Shown here: one piece after another, positions 18,890 to 28,052 of the stretch
How positions within the stretch are numbered: the stretch's first letter is position 1
How the letters are laid out: every line of letters begins with the position of its first letter
DNA from: Xenorhabdus eapokensis
GTDB lineage: Bacteria > Pseudomonadota > Gammaproteobacteria > Enterobacterales > Enterobacteriaceae
Assembly (NCBI RefSeq): GCF_001908105.1
Contig: NZ_MKGQ01000001.1
Coordinates: 120,841 to 166,723, forward strand
DNA: 45,883 nt
Reading direction: 5' to 3'
Position numbers and translations under genes: made by a program
The notes under the pieces: model-generated
The model's input: the letters and a program-made list of their open reading frames with translations, nothing else
What the model was told of the DNA's origin: nothing
Databases searched by the model: none

Positions 18890-19915
18890 ATGAAACTAAA
18901 AAAGCGCATTTTCATTCTGCCTGGATTGTTGATTGCGATTGTTGTGATGGTATTTTTTTCTTTTATGAAGAAAATCGAGAACTTTGCTGATCAAGAGATT
19001 AATCTTAGTCAAGAGCTGATATTTACTGTGCCGGCGGGAACTGGACGAGCTGGACTGGAAGCCTTACTGATTCAGGATAGATTGATTGAAGATAACCAAT
19101 TACTGCCATGGTTATTTCGCGTTCAGCCAGATCTGGCGAAGTTTAAAGCCGGAACTTACCGCTTGCAAAAAGGCATGTCCTTAAAGGCTGTTCTGCAATT
19201 ATTTTCCAGTGGCAAAGAAGCTCAATTTGCTATTCGCTTTGTTGAAGGTAGTCGTCTTTCTGATTGGTCAAAAATATTGCAGAGTGCGTCATACTTAAAA
19301 CATGAAATAGAAAACAAGACATCGAAAGAGCTGCTTGATGCTTTAGGCATGAAAGAGGCTGAGTCACTGGAAGGCTGGTTTTATCCTGATACCTATCTGT
19401 ATACAGCAGGCACGAGTGACGTGGAATTGCTTAAACGAGCCCATAACAAAATGAAAACAGTCGTCGGGCAGGAATGGGAAAACAGGGAAAAGAACCTACC
19501 ATATAAAAGTGCCTATGAAATGTTGATCATGGCCTCCATTATTGAAAAAGAGACGGCAATTGAAGCTGAACGAACCAAAGTTGCCTCTGTTTTCGTGAAT
19601 CGTCTACGGTTAAAGATGAGACTGCAAACTGATCCGACAGTGATTTATGGATTAGGGGAGAAATATACGGGGACGATTTTTCGCAGCAATCTCAACACAC
19701 TTACACCATACAATACTTATATGATTGATGGGTTGCCACCAACACCTATCGCCATGCCTGGTTTGGCTTCCATTAAGGCAGCAGCGCATCCTGCTGTCAC
19801 AGAATATTTATATTTTGTGGCGAATGGCGATGGGGGGCACACATTCACCACCAATCTGGTAGCACATAATAAGGCAGTAAGCCTTTATCGCCAAAGGTTA
19901 AAGCAGGATAAATGA
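18890..19915 (+). CDS. mltG: Endolytic murein transglycosylase
   Basis: A 341-residue inner-membrane protein with a single N-terminal membrane segment (about 7-26, [19 protein letters not shown]). A LysM-like part and the YceG catalytic domain follow in the periplasm. [15 protein letters not shown] contains the catalytic Glu. [22 protein letters not shown] and [18 protein letters not shown] are conserved. It cuts nascent glycan strands and so sets strand length. Its TGA overlaps the tmk ATG (ATGA), so the two are translationally coupled. Confidence 0.93.
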   Translation: MKLKKRIFILPGLLIAIVVMVFFSFMKKIENFADQEINLSQELIFTVPAGTGRAGLEALLIQDRLIEDNQLLPWLFRVQPDLAKFKAGTYRLQKGMSLKAVLQLFSSGKEAQFAIRFVEGSRLSDWSKILQSASYLKHEIENKTSKELLDALGMKEAESLEGWFYPDTYLYTAGTSDVELLKRAHNKMKTVVGQEWENREKNLPYKSAYEMLIMASIIEKETAIEAERTKVASVFVNRLRLKMRLQTDPTVIYGLGEKYTGTIFRSNLNTLTPYNTYMIDGLPPTPIAMPGLASIKAAAHPAVTEYLYFVANGDGGHTFTTNLVAHNKAVSLYRQRLKQDK

Positions 19916-20544
19916 GTAGCAAATTTATTGTCATTGAAGGGCTTGAGGGTGCTGGAAAAACAACAGCAATCCAAACAGTGGTTGAAACCTTGAAACAGCA
20001 GGGTATTTCTGATTTGGTTCTTACCCGTGAACCTGGCGGGACACCGTTAGCAGAAAAATTACGTGAGTTGATTAAGCAAGGGGTTGAAGGCGAATCCCTG
20101 ACAGATAAAGCAGAACTATTAATGTTATATGCCGCCAGAGTTCAATTGGTGGAGAATATTATTAAGCCGGCTTTGGCAAAGGGAACCTGGGTCATTGGTG
20201 ATCGTCATGATCTCTCTTCCCAGGCTTATCAGGGAGGCGGCCGAGGTATCGATCAGCACTTAATGGCATCACTACGCCAAGCGGCATTGGGCGATTTTTC
20301 TCCGGATTTAACCCTTTATCTTGATGTGCCTCCAGAAGTGGGCTTACAACGTGCTCTTGAGCGCGGAGAATTGGATCGGATTGAAAAGGAGTCCTTAGAC
20401 TTCTTCCAGCGTACCCGTACAAGGTATCTCGAACTTATGGCGAAAGATGACAGTATCAAAAAGATTGATGCAACCCAACCGCTGGAAAGCGTACAGGATG
20501 ATATTCGCCATACCTTACTTGCCTGGTTAAAGAACATTGGTTAA
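19912..20544 (+). CDS. tmk: Thymidylate kinase
   Basis: A 210-residue P-loop kinase that phosphorylates dTMP to dTDP. The P-loop is GLEGAGKTT (about 9-17). The DR motif is in [19 protein letters not shown], and [18 protein letters not shown] and the LID-like ERGELDRIE are present. The last residues LKNIG and the stop lie in a 14-bp tandem duplication (20527-20554), so the very end of the protein may have changed recently. Confidence 0.95.
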   Translation: MSSKFIVIEGLEGAGKTTAIQTVVETLKQQGISDLVLTREPGGTPLAEKLRELIKQGVEGESLTDKAELLMLYAARVQLVENIIKPALAKGTWVIGDRHDLSSQAYQGGGRGIDQHLMASLRQAALGDFSPDLTLYLDVPPEVGLQRALERGELDRIEKESLDFFQRTRTRYLELMAKDDSIKKIDATQPLESVQDDIRHTLLAWLKNIG

Positions 20545-20554
20545 AGAACATTGA
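20527..20554 (+). repeat. 14-bp tandem duplication spanning the tmk stop
   Basis: TTAAAGAACATTGG (20527-20540) is directly repeated as TTAAAGAACATTGA (20541-20554). The duplicated copy supplies the present TAA stop of tmk and part of the spacer before holB. Confidence 0.85.
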
Positions 20555-20577
20555 CTAAAAGTACAGAAAATTCAGGT

Positions 20578-21576
20578 ATGAATTGGTATCCGTGGCTTAA
20601 TCATGCATACCGTCAGTTAGTTGAACTCCATCAACAAGGGCGTGGGCATCATGCTATTTTGTTTCATGCTTATGTGGGAATGGGCGCTGATGCATTATTG
20701 TATGGTCTGAGCCGTTGGCTAATGTGTCAGAATAAACAGGGCATTAAAAGCTGTGGCAAATGTCACGGCTGTCATTTGATGTTGGCGGAAACGCATTCGG
20801 ACTGGCATGTTCTTGCTCCTGAAAAGGGGAAAAATGCCATTGGGGTCGATGCAGTACGTCAACTCAGCGAGAAGCTCTATGAATATTCTCAGCAAGGGGG
20901 CGCTAAAATTGCCTGGATCACATCCGCAGAATCCCTGACGGATGCTGCTTCTAACGCCCTATTAAAAACGTTGGAAGAGCCGCCGCAAAACACGTACTTT
21001 TTGTTGCAATGTCAAAGCCCTGTAAACTTGCTGGCAACATTACGCAGCCGCTGCTTTTACTATTTTATTCCGGTTCCTGAATCCTCAATGGGGCTTTATT
21101 GGCTACAAAAACAGCTTCCAACGCTATCCTCTTTGGATGCACAAACAGCATTAAGGCTTTCTCAGGGAGCGCCATTGGCAGCGGAGCAGCTACTCCAAAC
21201 TGAAAAATGGCAGCAGAGGAGTTCACTTTGCCAGGCGATTGAACAGGCATTACCTAAGTGTGATACCCTGTCACTTTTACCATTATTGAATCGTGATGAT
21301 GTGCAGCAATCTTTGCATTGGTTGATCAGCCTATTATCCGATGCAGTGAAATGGCGGCAGCAGTCGCAGAATTACTGTATTAACCAGGATCAGCAGTCTT
21401 TGATTCATTATCTGGCTTCTAGCCAAAGTATAGAAACATTATTAAATTCCGTTGATGATTGGGTACACTGCCGTCATCAATTATTATCTGTGGCGGGAGT
21501 CAATCGGGAATTGTTGCTAACGGAGCAATTACTCAATTGGGAAAGACAATTTTGCCCTGCACAGTCACTTAGTTAG
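20578..21576 (+). CDS. holB: DNA polymerase III subunit delta'
   Basis: A 332-residue clamp-loader subunit. The E. coli-like N-terminus MNWYPWL supports the ATG at 20578; a TTG at 20551 would add nine non-conserved residues. The P-loop position is degenerate (YVGMGADALLY), as expected for non-ATP-hydrolysing delta'. Zinc-binding cysteines CGKCHGCHLML follow (about 60-68), then LAPEKGKNAIGVDAVRQL and NALLKTLEEPP with the SRC motif in LATLRSRC. It is downstream of tmk as in E. coli. Confidence 0.92.
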   Translation: MNWYPWLNHAYRQLVELHQQGRGHHAILFHAYVGMGADALLYGLSRWLMCQNKQGIKSCGKCHGCHLMLAETHSDWHVLAPEKGKNAIGVDAVRQLSEKLYEYSQQGGAKIAWITSAESLTDAASNALLKTLEEPPQNTYFLLQCQSPVNLLATLRSRCFYYFIPVPESSMGLYWLQKQLPTLSSLDAQTALRLSQGAPLAAEQLLQTEKWQQRSSLCQAIEQALPKCDTLSLLPLLNRDDVQQSLHWLISLLSDAVKWRQQSQNYCINQDQQSLIHYLASSQSIETLLNSVDDWVHCRHQLLSVAGVNRELLLTEQLLNWERQFCPAQSLS

Positions 21577-21590
21577 ATACGAGCAATATT

Positions 21591-22376
21591 ATGTTTTTAG
21601 TTGATTCGCATTGTCATCTCGATTGCCTTGATTATGAAACGCTGCACCAAAGTGTAGATGATGTTGTGGCGAAAGCGGCTGAGCGGGATGTGAAATATAT
21701 GTTGGCGGTGGCAACCACGTTGCCTGGTTTCCGGCAAATGAAGGAATTGATTGGCCAGCGGGAAAATGTCGCGTATTCCTGTGGCATCCACCCATTGAAT
21801 TTGGATGAAGGTTACGATTTCGAAGAACTTGCCCGACTGGCTGCGGATGAAGAAGTTGTCGCAATGGGGGAAACGGGTCTGGATTATTATTATCAGCAAG
21901 AAAATGCTGAACTCCAGAGAACTTCATTTCGTGAACATATTCGCATTGGCCGTGAATTACATAAGCCAGTGATTGTGCATACCCGTGACGCAAGAGACGA
22001 TACCTTGATGGTTTTGCGGGAAGAAAAAGTACAAGATTGTGGTGGTGTGTTGCACTGTTTCACGGAAGATAAAGAAACGGCAAGGGCTTTGCTGGATTTG
22101 GGTTTTTATATCTCTTTTTCTGGTATTGTCACCTTCCGTAATGCCGAACAGATCCGTGAGGCGGCAAGATTTGTGCCACTCGATCGCATTCTGGTAGAAA
22201 CTGATTCACCTTATCTGGCACCGGTTCCCCATCGAGGTAAACAGAATCAGCCGGCTTATGTACGTGATGTTGCTGAATATATGGCAGTATTGAAAGGTGT
22301 CAGTATTGATGAATTGGCGGCGGTGACGACAAGAAATTTTTGTGAACTGTTTCATATCAATATTAAAGAAAACTAA
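21591..22376 (+). CDS. ycfH: TatD-family metal-dependent hydrolase YcfH
   Basis: A 261-residue TIM-barrel hydrolase of the TatD DNase family. The metal ligands are in [10 protein letters not shown] (N-terminal HxH), [10 protein letters not shown] (Glu), [20 protein letters not shown] and [17 protein letters not shown] (Asp). It starts 14 bases after holB, as in E. coli, so it is probably in the same transcript. The substrate is not established; 3'-5' DNase activity is known for relatives. Confidence 0.92.
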   Translation: MFLVDSHCHLDCLDYETLHQSVDDVVAKAAERDVKYMLAVATTLPGFRQMKELIGQRENVAYSCGIHPLNLDEGYDFEELARLAADEEVVAMGETGLDYYYQQENAELQRTSFREHIRIGRELHKPVIVHTRDARDDTLMVLREEKVQDCGGVLHCFTEDKETARALLDLGFYISFSGIVTFRNAEQIREAARFVPLDRILVETDSPYLAPVPHRGKQNQPAYVRDVAEYMAVLKGVSIDELAAVTTRNFCELFHINIKEN

Positions 22377-22429
22377 GTGAGTCATGTCACACGGTGTTTT
22401 TAGGCCTCACAATAAACAGGAGAAGTAAA

Positions 22430-22780
22430 ATGGCAGAAGAAACTATTTTTAGTAAAATCATCCGTCGAGAAATTCCTTCTGATATTATTTATCAGGATGA
22501 TTTGGTCACTGCGTTCCGCGATATTTCCCCTCAGGCACCAACCCATATTTTGATCATACCTAATGTACTGATCCCAACGGTTAATGATGTTACCGCTGAT
22601 CATGAACTTGCCTTGGGACGTCTGTTTACCGTAGCAGCAAAAATAGCAAAAGAAGAAGGCATTGCAGAAGATGGCTATCGCCTGATCATGAACTGTAATC
22701 GCCATTCTGGACAGGAAATTTTCCATATCCACATGCACTTAGTGGGTGGACGTCCATTGGGACCGCTATTAGCAAAATAA
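22430..22780 (+). CDS. hinT: HIT-family purine nucleoside phosphoramidase
   Basis: A 116-residue HIT protein that hydrolyses adenosine phosphoramidates. The histidine triad HIHMHLVGG is at the C-terminal side, preceded by [11 protein letters not shown]; the N-terminus is [23 protein letters not shown] at 22418-22422 sets the start at 22430; a longer frame from 22394 is not supported. In E. coli ptsG lies between ycfH and hinT; here the 53-bp gap has no room for it. Confidence 0.95.
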   Translation: MAEETIFSKIIRREIPSDIIYQDDLVTAFRDISPQAPTHILIIPNVLIPTVNDVTADHELALGRLFTVAAKIAKEEGIAEDGYRLIMNCNRHSGQEIFHIHMHLVGGRPLGPLLAK

Positions 22781-22833
22781 TAACCTCATTTATGAATATC
22801 GGTACAAAGTAGTGATGTAACTGGAGTAGATTA

Positions 22834-23403
22834 ATGAAAAGAATTCTCTTTGTTATGCTATCAGCAATGTTGCTGGCGAGTTGTGTCGTTACAGAAACAC
22901 AGCCGCCTGCTCCTGTTACACCGGTGGAGCCAAAGAAAAAACCGGAACCGTCGGTAAGGCCATCAGAAAAAGTTCCTCAACCGCCTAAAATTCAATCTAT
23001 TAATTGGGATAGTATCGTTCAGCCGTTAGCTGATCAGATGATTAATGCTAATGGTGTGGAAGCGGGGAAATTACTGCTTGTTGATTCGGTCAAGAACAAC
23101 ACTAATGGCTCATTGCGAACCCTGAAAGCCACAGATGTGATCACAAGTGTCATCAGCAATAAACAGGTTTTTCAGGTTGTACCGAAATCTCAGGTTCATT
23201 TAGCCAGACAGGCGTTAGGGTTATCATCGGAAGATAGTCTGGGATCGCGCAGTAAGTCCATTGGATTGGCACGTTATTTAAACGCCGATTATGTTCTCTA
23301 TTCTGCTGTCTCCAATAATCATGGTCAGCGTGAACTGGAGATGCAGTTAATGCTGGTTAAAACGGGTGAAATACTTTGGTCAGGTCGTGGTGACGTTAAC
23401 TAA
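22834..23403 (+). CDS. lpoB: Outer-membrane lipoprotein LpoB, activator of PBP1B
   Basis: A 189-residue lipoprotein with a signal peptide ending in the lipobox LLASC (Cys about 17). A Pro/Lys-rich flexible linker (about 25-52) reaches through the peptidoglycan mesh, and a globular domain (about 55-189; VEAGKLLLVDSVKNNTNG) follows. LpoB stimulates PBP1B. It is shorter than E. coli LpoB (213), mostly in the linker. The E. coli neighbour ycfL is missing between hinT and lpoB. GGAG precedes the start. Confidence 0.9.
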   Translation: MKRILFVMLSAMLLASCVVTETQPPAPVTPVEPKKKPEPSVRPSEKVPQPPKIQSINWDSIVQPLADQMINANGVEAGKLLLVDSVKNNTNGSLRTLKATDVITSVISNKQVFQVVPKSQVHLARQALGLSSEDSLGSRSKSIGLARYLNADYVLYSAVSNNHGQRELEMQLMLVKTGEILWSGRGDVN

Positions 23404-24280
23404 CAGTCATATTTTAACTAACGACGATGCTTTGCTCAGGATGCTATGTCAGTTATGGCCTGATATGCCCGTAGGCTCTTGGGAAATTAGGCCATTAACG
23501 GGTTTGACACAGGGAAGTTACTATATTGCTAATACCACCACAAATGAAGTGCGCCAGATGGTTGGACGCGCGCAAACACCGCAGAATGAAATGCTCGGTG
23601 TGGATCGCCAACGAGAAAATCAGATCTTGCGGCGGTTATCTTCCAGCGGTATTGCGCCTAAGGTAGTGGCTATGCACGGAAACTGGCTGTTGCTTGAGTG
23701 GTTCACTGGGACAAAAGTAAAACCAGGCACATTGAATCAGCCAGCTTTACAGCAACCCTTGGCTCAAACTCTTGCTATTCTTCATAGTCACTCTCCATTG
23801 GGTTATCCCCTTCAATTAAAAAAACAAATTGCATTTCAGTGGCAGCAGATTGACAGAAGACGCTTATCTCCTCGTTGGTTACGCCTGCACAAATCTTTTA
23901 TGGCAGCCAGATTACCCACCGTACTAAAAATAGCGCCTGCCCATATGGATGTTCACTCGGATAATCTATTACTGACTGAAAAAGGGTTAAAATTGATTGA
24001 TTGGGAGTATGCTGCGGATATCGATATCGGCTTTTCACTGGCTGTACTATTCAAGGGAAATCAATGGGATGAGGTACAGCAAAACACTTTTTTGGATTAT
24101 TATTGTACCCAGGCATCAGGATATTCAGATATCCAATTATTACAGCAACAAATTAAGCGATGGGAGCCTTGGGTCATCTATATGATGTTGATGTGGTATG
24201 AAGTGCGCTGGCAGCAGACGAGAGACCAACAATTTTTGTCGCTGGCACATCCCTTACGCCAGGCTTTTAACCTGTCGTAA
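23390..24280 (+). CDS. thiK: Thiamine kinase
   Basis: A 296-residue aminoglycoside-phosphotransferase-like kinase. AHMDVHSDNLLL carries the catalytic Asp and metal Asn, and LKLIDWEYAADIDIG carries the second metal motif. It phosphorylates thiamine in salvage. The start is unclear: GTG codons at 23366, 23387 and 23390 are all in frame and overlap lpoB. I chose 23390 because it gives an N-terminus near the E. coli length (LTNDDALLRML aligns with LTRDELLSRF). It overlaps lpoB by 14 bases, so the two are probably coupled. Confidence 0.85.
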   Translation: MTLTNSHILTNDDALLRMLCQLWPDMPVGSWEIRPLTGLTQGSYYIANTTTNEVRQMVGRAQTPQNEMLGVDRQRENQILRRLSSSGIAPKVVAMHGNWLLLEWFTGTKVKPGTLNQPALQQPLAQTLAILHSHSPLGYPLQLKKQIAFQWQQIDRRRLSPRWLRLHKSFMAARLPTVLKIAPAHMDVHSDNLLLTEKGLKLIDWEYAADIDIGFSLAVLFKGNQWDEVQQNTFLDYYCTQASGYSDIQLLQQQIKRWEPWVIYMMLMWYEVRWQQTRDQQFLSLAHPLRQAFNLS

Positions 24281-24319
24281 TGAATCTAATAACCAATATA
24301 AAGAGAAGTGAGGAAGGCT

Positions 24320-25330
24320 ATGGGGCCAGTAATGTTGGATGTTGTTGGCTATGAATTGGATAACGAAGAGCGCGAAATTCTACAGCACCCATCAGTGGGT
24401 GGCTTAATTTTGTTTACCCGCAACTTCCACGATCCAGAGCAATTACGTGAACTGGTGCGCCAAATTCGCACAGCTTCCCGCCACCGTCTGGTGGTGGCGG
24501 TTGATCAGGAAGGCGGACGTGTTCAGCGTTTTCATGAGGGTTTTACGCGTTTACCTGCGGCACAATCTTTTGCTTGTGTACATGACATGTTGATGGGGGC
24601 ACATCTGGCAAAAGAATCTGGCTGGTTAATGGCATCAGAAATGATCGCTATGGATATCGATATCAGCTTTGCGCCAGTATTGGACTTAGGACATCAATGT
24701 ACAGCAATTGGTGAACGTTCATTCCATGAAGAGCCTGAGCCAGCGATGATAATGGCCGAAAAATTCATCCAAGGAATGCACTCTGCGGGCATGAAATCGA
24801 CGGGAAAACACTTTCCAGGACATGGCGCCGTGACGGCTGATTCCCATAAAGAAACACCAAGGGATAACCGTTCTATGGATGCCATTAGCTGCCATGATAT
24901 GGTGATTTTCCGCGATTTTATCCAGCGTAACTTGCTGGATGCCATTATGCCTGCGCACGTTATTTATCCTCAGATAGATCACCGTCCTGCCAGTGGTTCA
25001 CCCTATTGGTTAAAATCCATCCTGCGTGAACAATTAGGATTTAAAGGCATTATTTTTTCCGATGATTTGTCGATGGAAGGCGCAGCAGTGATGGGCAGTT
25101 ATGCTGAACGGGCTACAGCATCATTAGAGGCCGGTTGTGACATGATCTTAGTGTGCAACAATCGAGAAGGCGCGGTCAGTGTGCTGGACAACCTGCCGAT
25201 AATTGAATCATCCAAGGTTAAACGGTTATACCATCAAGGCAAACAACTTAGTCTGGAAGATTTACAGAAATCTGAACGTTGGCAAAAGGCTAACCAGGCG
25301 TTACAGAGTTTGTGTGAACAATTTTTGTGA
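24320..25330 (+). CDS. nagZ: Beta-N-acetylhexosaminidase of muropeptide recycling
   Basis: A 336-residue cytoplasmic GH3 enzyme that removes GlcNAc from anhydro-muropeptides. [28 protein letters not shown] (catalytic His-Asp pair) and [17 protein letters not shown] with the nucleophile Asp are visible. The ATG at 24320 (MGPVMLDV) matches E. coli; GAGGAAGG lies just upstream, and the GTG at 24308 is rejected. E. coli ycfP, normally next, is absent. Confidence 0.95.
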   Translation: MGPVMLDVVGYELDNEEREILQHPSVGGLILFTRNFHDPEQLRELVRQIRTASRHRLVVAVDQEGGRVQRFHEGFTRLPAAQSFACVHDMLMGAHLAKESGWLMASEMIAMDIDISFAPVLDLGHQCTAIGERSFHEEPEPAMIMAEKFIQGMHSAGMKSTGKHFPGHGAVTADSHKETPRDNRSMDAISCHDMVIFRDFIQRNLLDAIMPAHVIYPQIDHRPASGSPYWLKSILREQLGFKGIIFSDDLSMEGAAVMGSYAERATASLEAGCDMILVCNNREGAVSVLDNLPIIESSKVKRLYHQGKQLSLEDLQKSERWQKANQALQSLCEQFL

Positions 25331-25531
25331 TTGATGTCTAATTAATCAAAAGAGTTTGGTTGTGATTATTTTTGGTATGACCAACAGACCTGCCATGATA
25401 TTCTGGAGATATTTGCAATATGAAATTTGTTTAGCTTGAAGTTATTTAAGGACGTTATTTAAGGTTTTTTACTCAAAGAAACGAACTTAGCGCCTTACAT
25501 AACATTATGTTGTATTTTCAGTGGGGTATTC

Positions 25532-26836
25532 ATGACAACGCCAAAGACAAGAATTGTCATCATTGGTGGGGGCGCTGGTGGTTTAGAGCTAGCAACGCGT
25601 TTGGGACACAAATTAGGGCGTAAGAAAAAAGCCGAAATTACTTTGGTGGATCGTAATAATAGCCATTTATGGAAACCACTATTGCATGAAGTGGCAACGG
25701 GATCTCTCGATGATGGTGTTGATGCATTGAGTTATTTGGCCCATGCAAGTAACCATTATTTCAATTTCCAGCTAGGTACACTCACGAATATCAATCGTGA
25801 AGGGAAGAAAATTACTCTGGCTGGGATCAGTGATGAAGATGGTGATTTGTTAGTACCAGAGCGTGAACTGGCTTACGACATTCTTGTCATGGCATTGGGC
25901 AGCCGATCTAACGATTTTGGCACGGTTGGTGTGAAGGAAAATTGTATTTTCCTTGATAACCCGCAACAGGCACATCGTTTCCACAATGAAATGTTGAACC
26001 TGTTCCTGAAATATTCTGCCAATCACTGCGCAGAAGAAAAAGTGAATATCGCGATTGTTGGCGGTGGGGCGACTGGCGTAGAGCTTTCCGCGGAACTCTA
26101 CAATGCAGTTAAGCAATTTAACAGTTATGGCTTTGAAAGCTTGAATTCAGACGCCCTTAACGTGACTTTGGTTGAGGCAGGGGAGCGTATCCTGCCTGCA
26201 TTGCCGACCCGCATTTCCAGTGCAGCCCATCAGGAGTTGACTAAGCTGGGTGTTAAGGTATTAACCAAGACAATGGTCACCAGTGCTGATGAGCATGGGT
26301 TGAATACCAAAGAGGGCGAGCAGATCAAAGCGTCCTTGATGGTTTGGGCTGCGGGAATTAAAGCCCCTGACTTTATGAAAGATATTGGTGGATTGGAAAC
26401 AAACCGTATCAACCAATTGGTTGTAAAGCCAACTTTGCAAACCACACGGGATGATCATATTTTTGCTATTGGGGATTGCGCATCATGTCCGAAAAAAGAA
26501 GGTGGTTTTGTTCCTCCTCGTGCGCAATCCGCTCATCAGATGGCAAGCCGTTGCTATGACAATATCTTGGCACTGTTGAATGAAAAACCATTGAAAGAGT
26601 ATGTTTACAAAGATCATGGTTCATTGGTTTCATTATCCAAGTTCAGTACTGTCGGTAGTCTGATGGGGAACTTGATGCGTGGTTCAATGATGGTTGAAGG
26701 CCGTATTGCTCGTATGGTTTATATCTCTTTGTATCGTATGCATCAGGTAGCTCTGCATGGATATATTAAAACAGGTTTAATGATGCTGGTCGGTGGAATT
26801 AACCGCGTTATTCGTCCACGCCTGAAATTGCATTAA
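25532..26836 (+). CDS. ndh: NADH dehydrogenase II (type 2, non-proton-pumping)
   Basis: A 434-residue FAD enzyme that passes electrons from NADH to quinone. Two Rossmann motifs are present, [16 protein letters not shown] (FAD) near the N-terminus and [15 protein letters not shown] (NADH) near 175. [22 protein letters not shown] and [12 protein letters not shown] are family hallmarks. The C-terminal amphipathic membrane-binding part ([20 protein letters not shown]) is present. The 200 bp upstream is AT-rich and presumably holds the promoter; no convincing FNR box was found. Confidence 0.95.
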   Translation: MTTPKTRIVIIGGGAGGLELATRLGHKLGRKKKAEITLVDRNNSHLWKPLLHEVATGSLDDGVDALSYLAHASNHYFNFQLGTLTNINREGKKITLAGISDEDGDLLVPERELAYDILVMALGSRSNDFGTVGVKENCIFLDNPQQAHRFHNEMLNLFLKYSANHCAEEKVNIAIVGGGATGVELSAELYNAVKQFNSYGFESLNSDALNVTLVEAGERILPALPTRISSAAHQELTKLGVKVLTKTMVTSADEHGLNTKEGEQIKASLMVWAAGIKAPDFMKDIGGLETNRINQLVVKPTLQTTRDDHIFAIGDCASCPKKEGGFVPPRAQSAHQMASRCYDNILALLNEKPLKEYVYKDHGSLVSLSKFSTVGSLMGNLMRGSMMVEGRIARMVYISLYRMHQVALHGYIKTGLMMLVGGINRVIRPRLKLH

Positions 26837-27454
26837 TTAGCCGAAAAATGGCTCATCTTGAGTAATTTATTGAGATGAGTCATTTAACTACTCATTATGT
26901 TTATTATTATACATATCATAATTATTCTTCTCTAAATTTGTCTTGGTTATTTACTATATTGAATAAACCTGTATTTGAATCAAGTTCAGGCCTTATTTTA
27001 ATAAATTAATTATTGTTATATGTGATAACTTTTTAAAATAATGACCAATAATTATATTGATATGTTAACAAAATACATTTAATTGACTTAGTTATGCATA
27101 CCTATCTAATAGGCAATCAAATAATTTATCAGTAGATTTAATTAATCGTTATAATAGAGCCTGTTTTAGTGAGGTTACCTTGGCATTATAAATTTGCTAC
27201 AGTCTGTAGGATCAGAACATTAGGATAGATAACTTATATTTTTTATGTTGTATGTGCTTTTTATATAGCAACCTTTATTGTGATAAATCCCCATGTATTA
27301 ACGCTTAATGAAATAGGATTTTTCTCAATAATGAATTTAGCGCATTTTTAGCTTACTTAAAATCGTGGTGAAATATTCTTTTAATAAAATCGTGTGGAAA
27401 ACTATTAATATATCAAGGTGCTATGTGGTTAAGCTAACGATAAGACAGTATATA
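26837..27454. other. AT-rich gene-poor gap between ndh and the ycfJ/umoD-like gene
   Basis: About 600 bp without a credible gene. A stem with CTCATCT / AGATGAG arms (26851-26879 region) lies just after ndh and may end its transcript. The rest is strongly AT-rich with one good promoter candidate (27126-27155). If that promoter is used, the downstream gene has a leader of roughly 290 bases. E. coli bhsA and ycfS, near here in that genome, are absent. Confidence 0.5.
27126..27155 (+). promoter_or_regulatory. Candidate promoter upstream of the umoD-like gene
   Basis: TTATCA (27126-27131), an 18-base spacer and a perfect TATAAT (27150-27155). In such AT-rich DNA chance matches are common. Confidence 0.3.
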
Positions 27455-27907
27455 ATGAGTTCTATAATAACTATTATCACTATTGCTATCATCGGTGCAT
27501 CTGCAACGTTTTATTTTGAATCCCCACGCCCCAGCGTTGCGCATGTATTATCTGCGGAACCCATCAGGTCAACGGTTGTTTTTCGTCAATCCTATTGTCA
27601 TATCGCAGTATTTCCCATTCCTGATATAGGAAAAAATATGGCCCATCATCATTTGATTAAAAATGAATATCGTATTTTAATTCTCATTAACCAATTGAAA
27701 ATTAATAGAAACTATCCCGCTTTAATCCACTCGACGTTAAAAAACTGCATAGAACTTCATTTTAAAAAACCCCGTGTCGTTGCCTATGACGTAAATTATG
27801 TCATTGGCGAACAACCAGGAAAAATCAGGATGGCGTACAAACCTGATGACACTATCCCTTTAAATGAGAAAGGCCAATTGATCCTGGGATCGTATTCACA
27901 ACAATGA
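27455..27907 (+). CDS. umoD: YcfJ/UmoD-like membrane-anchored protein without glycine zipper
   Basis: A 150-residue protein from the ATG at 27455 (GTG starts at 27365/27368 would add 30 residues). An N-terminal hydrophobic segment (IITIITIAIIGASATFYF) is followed by PSVAHVLSAEPIRSTV, which aligns with E. coli YcfJ QYAQVVSATPIKETV. The C-terminus AYDVNYVIGEQPGKIRM and DDTIPLNEKGQLIL matches YcfJ closely, and one Cys is kept on each side of the centre. YcfJ's glycine-zipper core is replaced here by AHHHLIKNEYRILILINQ and similar non-glycine sequence. Proteus UmoD, a YcfJ relative, upregulates flhDC. Synteny (ndh-ycfJ-mfd) supports orthology. Its role in motility here is inference. Confidence 0.7.
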   Translation: MSSIITIITIAIIGASATFYFESPRPSVAHVLSAEPIRSTVVFRQSYCHIAVFPIPDIGKNMAHHHLIKNEYRILILINQLKINRNYPALIHSTLKNCIELHFKKPRVVAYDVNYVIGEQPGKIRMAYKPDDTIPLNEKGQLILGSYSQQ

Positions 27908-27945
27908 GTTTCTCTTAACTATTAGTCGAAGGTTAAAGGTAAAAG

Positions 27946-28019
27946 TGATTGCACTATTTCGCTTGTCGTTCGCATAAAGTTGTATATTGGCGAACTGGGC
28001 AAACAAAATAGTGCAATCA
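27946..28019. terminator. Long inverted repeat between convergent umoD-like gene and mfd
   Basis: The 14-bp arms TGATTGCACTATTT (27946-27959) and AAATAGTGCAATCA (28006-28019) enclose a smaller GTTCGC / GCGAAC stem (27968-27973 and 27990-27995). A T run (28027-28033) follows on the plus strand. It probably ends both convergent transcripts. Confidence 0.55.
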
Positions 28020-28052
28020 TGGTATTGCTTTTTTATCGCTTAAGTGGCTCGA

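Noticed and set aside
22394..22430. Longer hinT start (12 extra residues)
   Set aside because: The extension is not conserved, and the AGGAG ribosome site belongs to the ATG at 22430.
25331..25360. FNR-like TTGAT...ATCAA before ndh
   Set aside because: The spacer is 9 bases instead of 4, so it does not fit an FNR box.
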